Source: Nitrospinota bacterium (lineage in GTDB: Bacteria; Tectomicrobia; Entotheonellia; J063). From it: a stretch of 16,009 nt of DNA. Below the pieces are notes generated by a model that did not search any database, was not told where the DNA came from, and saw only the letters and a program-made list of their open reading frames with translations. Both the position numbers and the translations under genes were made by a program. Shown piece by piece: positions 14,442 to 16,009 of this stretch (its first letter is position 1; each line of letters starts with the position of its first letter). The stretch spans positions 1 to 16,009 of the forward strand of contig RFHZ01000100.1 in assembly GCA_003696125.1 (NCBI GenBank), in the 5' to 3' direction.

Positions 14442-15875
14442 ATGGCAGACCTGCAAGTAGCGCTACACATGGGTGGGGAAACCATCCTTGAAACGGCAAC
14501 CGTTGAAGCATTCAAGACATGTTTGCGTGGCGAAGTGCTTACACCAAGCGATGCGGGGTATGATGAGGCCCGTCTGCTTTGGAACGGCATGCACGACAAA
14601 CACCCTGCCCTTATTGCCCGGTGTACCGGCGTGGCCGATGTGATTGACGCCGTCAATTTTGCCCGTACCCATCATCTGGTGGTCGCAGTGAGAGGGGGCG
14701 GTCATAACGTGGCCGGTACCGCCTCCTGTGATGGTGGCATCATGATTGACCTGTCACTGATGAAAGGGATTCGGGTGGATCCCGAGTCCCGGACAGTGTA
14801 TGCGCAAGGTGGCGCGACCTGGGGCGATGTGGACCGGGAAACGCAAGTCTTCGGTTTAGCCACGCCGGGCGGTGTCGTTTCCACCACAGGGATTGCAGGG
14901 TTGACGCTGGGCGGTGGACTGGGGTGGCTGCGCAGGAAACACGGCTTGAGCATCGACAATGTGTTGTCGGTGGATATTGTCACCGCGGACGGTCAGTTTC
15001 ACACCGCCAGCGCGACCCAAAACGCCGACCTGTTTTGGGGCATCCGAGGAGGTGGTGGCAATTTCGGGGTGGTGACCTCGTTTGTGTACCGTCTCCACCC
15101 TGTCGGCCCGATGGTGACATTGTGCGCTCCCTGGTATCCGGTAGAAACGGCCAAAGAGGTGCTCCCTGCCTGGCGTGATTTCATGGCGTCGGCTCCCGAA
15201 GAGCTCTCTTCGCAAGCGTTGTTCTGGACCGTTCCCCCTGTTTCGGATTTCCCCGAAGAGGCCCACGGCAAACGCGTCGTCATTCCTGCTGCCGTCTATA
15301 GTGGTCCTGCAGACGAAGGGGAACGGGTCGTCCAACCCCTGCGGGAATTGGGCACACCGCTGGTGGACTTGAGTGGACCGATCCCCTGGACGGTTCTGCA
15401 AAGTGCATTTGACCCCTTCTTTCCCAAGGGAGAGCAGCTTTACTACTTTAAGTCACGCTACTTAAACGACCTGAATGACGCCACGATTGACGCGATCATC
15501 CCTCAGGCTTCCAATCCTCCACAGCCGATGGTACTGGTGGTGCTTTGGCATAACGGAGGTGCCATGAGCCGTGTTGGTCCAGAGGAAACGGCCTTCATGG
15601 GTCGCGACGCGCCCTATCTCTTGAGCGTCGATGCCATCTGGAACAATCCCCAGGATACTGCAGAGGTTATCACCTATGCTCGTGACTTCCTGGCGGCGAT
15701 GACCCCCTACTCCCCCGGCGGGCTCTACGTCAATTTTGCCGGGCTGGGGGAGGAAGGGGATGCGCTCGTGCGGTCGGCATACGGTGCGAACTATGCACGG
15801 CTGGTGGCGCTGAAAAACACGTACGATCCCACAAACTTATTCCGCCTCAACCAAAATATCGCACCGACCGTTTAA
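14442..15875 (+). CDS. FAD-linked oxidoreductase, berberine-bridge-enzyme (BBE) family
   Basis: A 477-residue flavoprotein oxidase or dehydrogenase of the vanillyl-alcohol-oxidase fold. The FAD-binding domain spans about 50-225, with RGGGHNVAG, whose His88 is the expected 8-alpha-histidyl FAD attachment, and the glycine-rich GLTLGGGLGWLRRKHGLSIDN segment. The cysteine used for a second covalent bond in bicovalent members (G-x-C-P-T) is Val146 here (GVVSTTG), so single attachment is expected. The C-terminal BBE motif YDPTNLFRLNQNIAP is intact and the length is normal. No signal peptide is visible, so it is probably cytoplasmic. ATG 14442 has AAGGAG seven bases upstream. Relatives oxidise sugars, alcohols or secondary metabolites; the substrate is unknown. 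Expression probably depends on the sigma-54 promoter at 14242. Confidence 0.93.
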   Translation: MADLQVALHMGGETILETATVEAFKTCLRGEVLTPSDAGYDEARLLWNGMHDKHPALIARCTGVADVIDAVNFARTHHLVVAVRGGGHNVAGTASCDGGIMIDLSLMKGIRVDPESRTVYAQGGATWGDVDRETQVFGLATPGGVVSTTGIAGLTLGGGLGWLRRKHGLSIDNVLSVDIVTADGQFHTASATQNADLFWGIRGGGGNFGVVTSFVYRLHPVGPMVTLCAPWYPVETAKEVLPAWRDFMASAPEELSSQALFWTVPPVSDFPEEAHGKRVVIPAAVYSGPADEGERVVQPLRELGTPLVDLSGPIPWTVLQSAFDPFFPKGEQLYYFKSRYLNDLNDATIDAIIPQASNPPQPMVLVVLWHNGGAMSRVGPEETAFMGRDAPYLLSVDAIWNNPQDTAEVITYARDFLAAMTPYSPGGLYVNFAGLGEEGDALVRSAYGANYARLVALKNTYDPTNLFRLNQNIAPTV

Positions 15876-16009
15876 CAGTGTTATCGTCCGTAGAGTGGGT
15901 TGAGGCTTAGGGTCCAACGACAGCATCTGGCCTGACTGTAGGGAGCACCAGGCATGTCGCCGGCATCGATGCGGCCAGCAGCGCCAGAGAGATCGCACGA
16001 TGTCGCTAT
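15876..16009. other. no gene supported at the right edge
   Basis: The last 134 bases show a 10-bp palindrome GCATCGATGC (15963-15972) and a weak GCCTG/CAGGC pair without a T-run. Short open frames exist on both strands, but none has a ribosome site or family resemblance. Confidence 0.4.

Noticed and set aside
14396-14705. Minus-strand open frames across the oxidoreductase start
   Set aside because: They are antisense to a clear FAD-binding protein and show no coding signature of their own.
15905-16005. Minus-strand open stretch with a hydrophobic segment (LALLAASMPATCLVLP) at the right edge
   Set aside because: Only about 30 codons between stops, no start with a ribosome site and no recognisable family; could be a degraded remnant but not supportable.
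1-16009. CRISPR arrays, tRNA/rRNA genes, insertion sequences, parS sites
   Set aside because: No regularly spaced repeats, no cloverleaf or rRNA segments, no transposase motifs, and no palindrome resembling the parS consensus were found by reading.

Overview
The window comes from a bacterium of moderately high GC content. The lptF-type permease implies an outer membrane with a lipopolysaccharide export system, and a sigma-54 (RpoN) activator next to a good -24/-12 promoter implies an RpoN-using diderm. An acyl-CoA dehydrogenase end, proofreading-competent DNA polymerase I, a HEAT-repeat protein and a spore-photoproduct-lyase-like radical SAM enzyme fit a free-living organism, perhaps a deep-branching lineage near Deltaproteobacteria, NC10 or Tectomicrobia. 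That placement is a guess; the sequence contains no rRNA or other decisive marker.

Layout. Bases 1-359 (+) are the end of an acyl-CoA dehydrogenase gene. A long minus-strand block (362-9083) reads, in transcription order: a ParB-like protein (9083-8055), an SPL-like radical SAM protein (8050-6986), an NrnA-type DHH phosphoesterase (6885-5875), DNA polymerase I (5715-2989), a 100-residue charged helical protein (2958-2656), a HEAT-repeat protein with an acidic tail (2508-1447) and a two-helix K+ channel with an RCK domain (1366-362). Start sites were moved inward for four of these (ParB-like, SPL-like, NrnA-like, HEAT), each time to a start with a good Shine-Dalgarno sequence.

From 9083 the window switches to plus-strand genes. 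A 178-base divergent region holds overlapping promoter candidates and a perfect 9-bp inverted repeat. It is followed by an LptF/LptG-family permease (9262-10434) and an EamA/DMT transporter (10565-11443).

The right third looks like a small regulatory module: a sigma-54 enhancer-binding regulator with a degenerate receiver domain (11690-13081), an unrecognised membrane protein with a conserved-looking Cys/His tail (13174-14019), a 422-base intergenic region with dyad sites upstream of a near-consensus sigma-54 promoter (14242-14257), and an FAD-linked oxidoreductase of the berberine-bridge-enzyme family (14442-15875). The regulator probably activates the oxidoreductase without needing conventional phosphorylation. 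This module, and the translationally coupled ParB-like/SPL-like pair, are the two places most likely to hold undescribed biology. No rRNA, tRNA, CRISPR array, insertion sequence or attachment site was seen.
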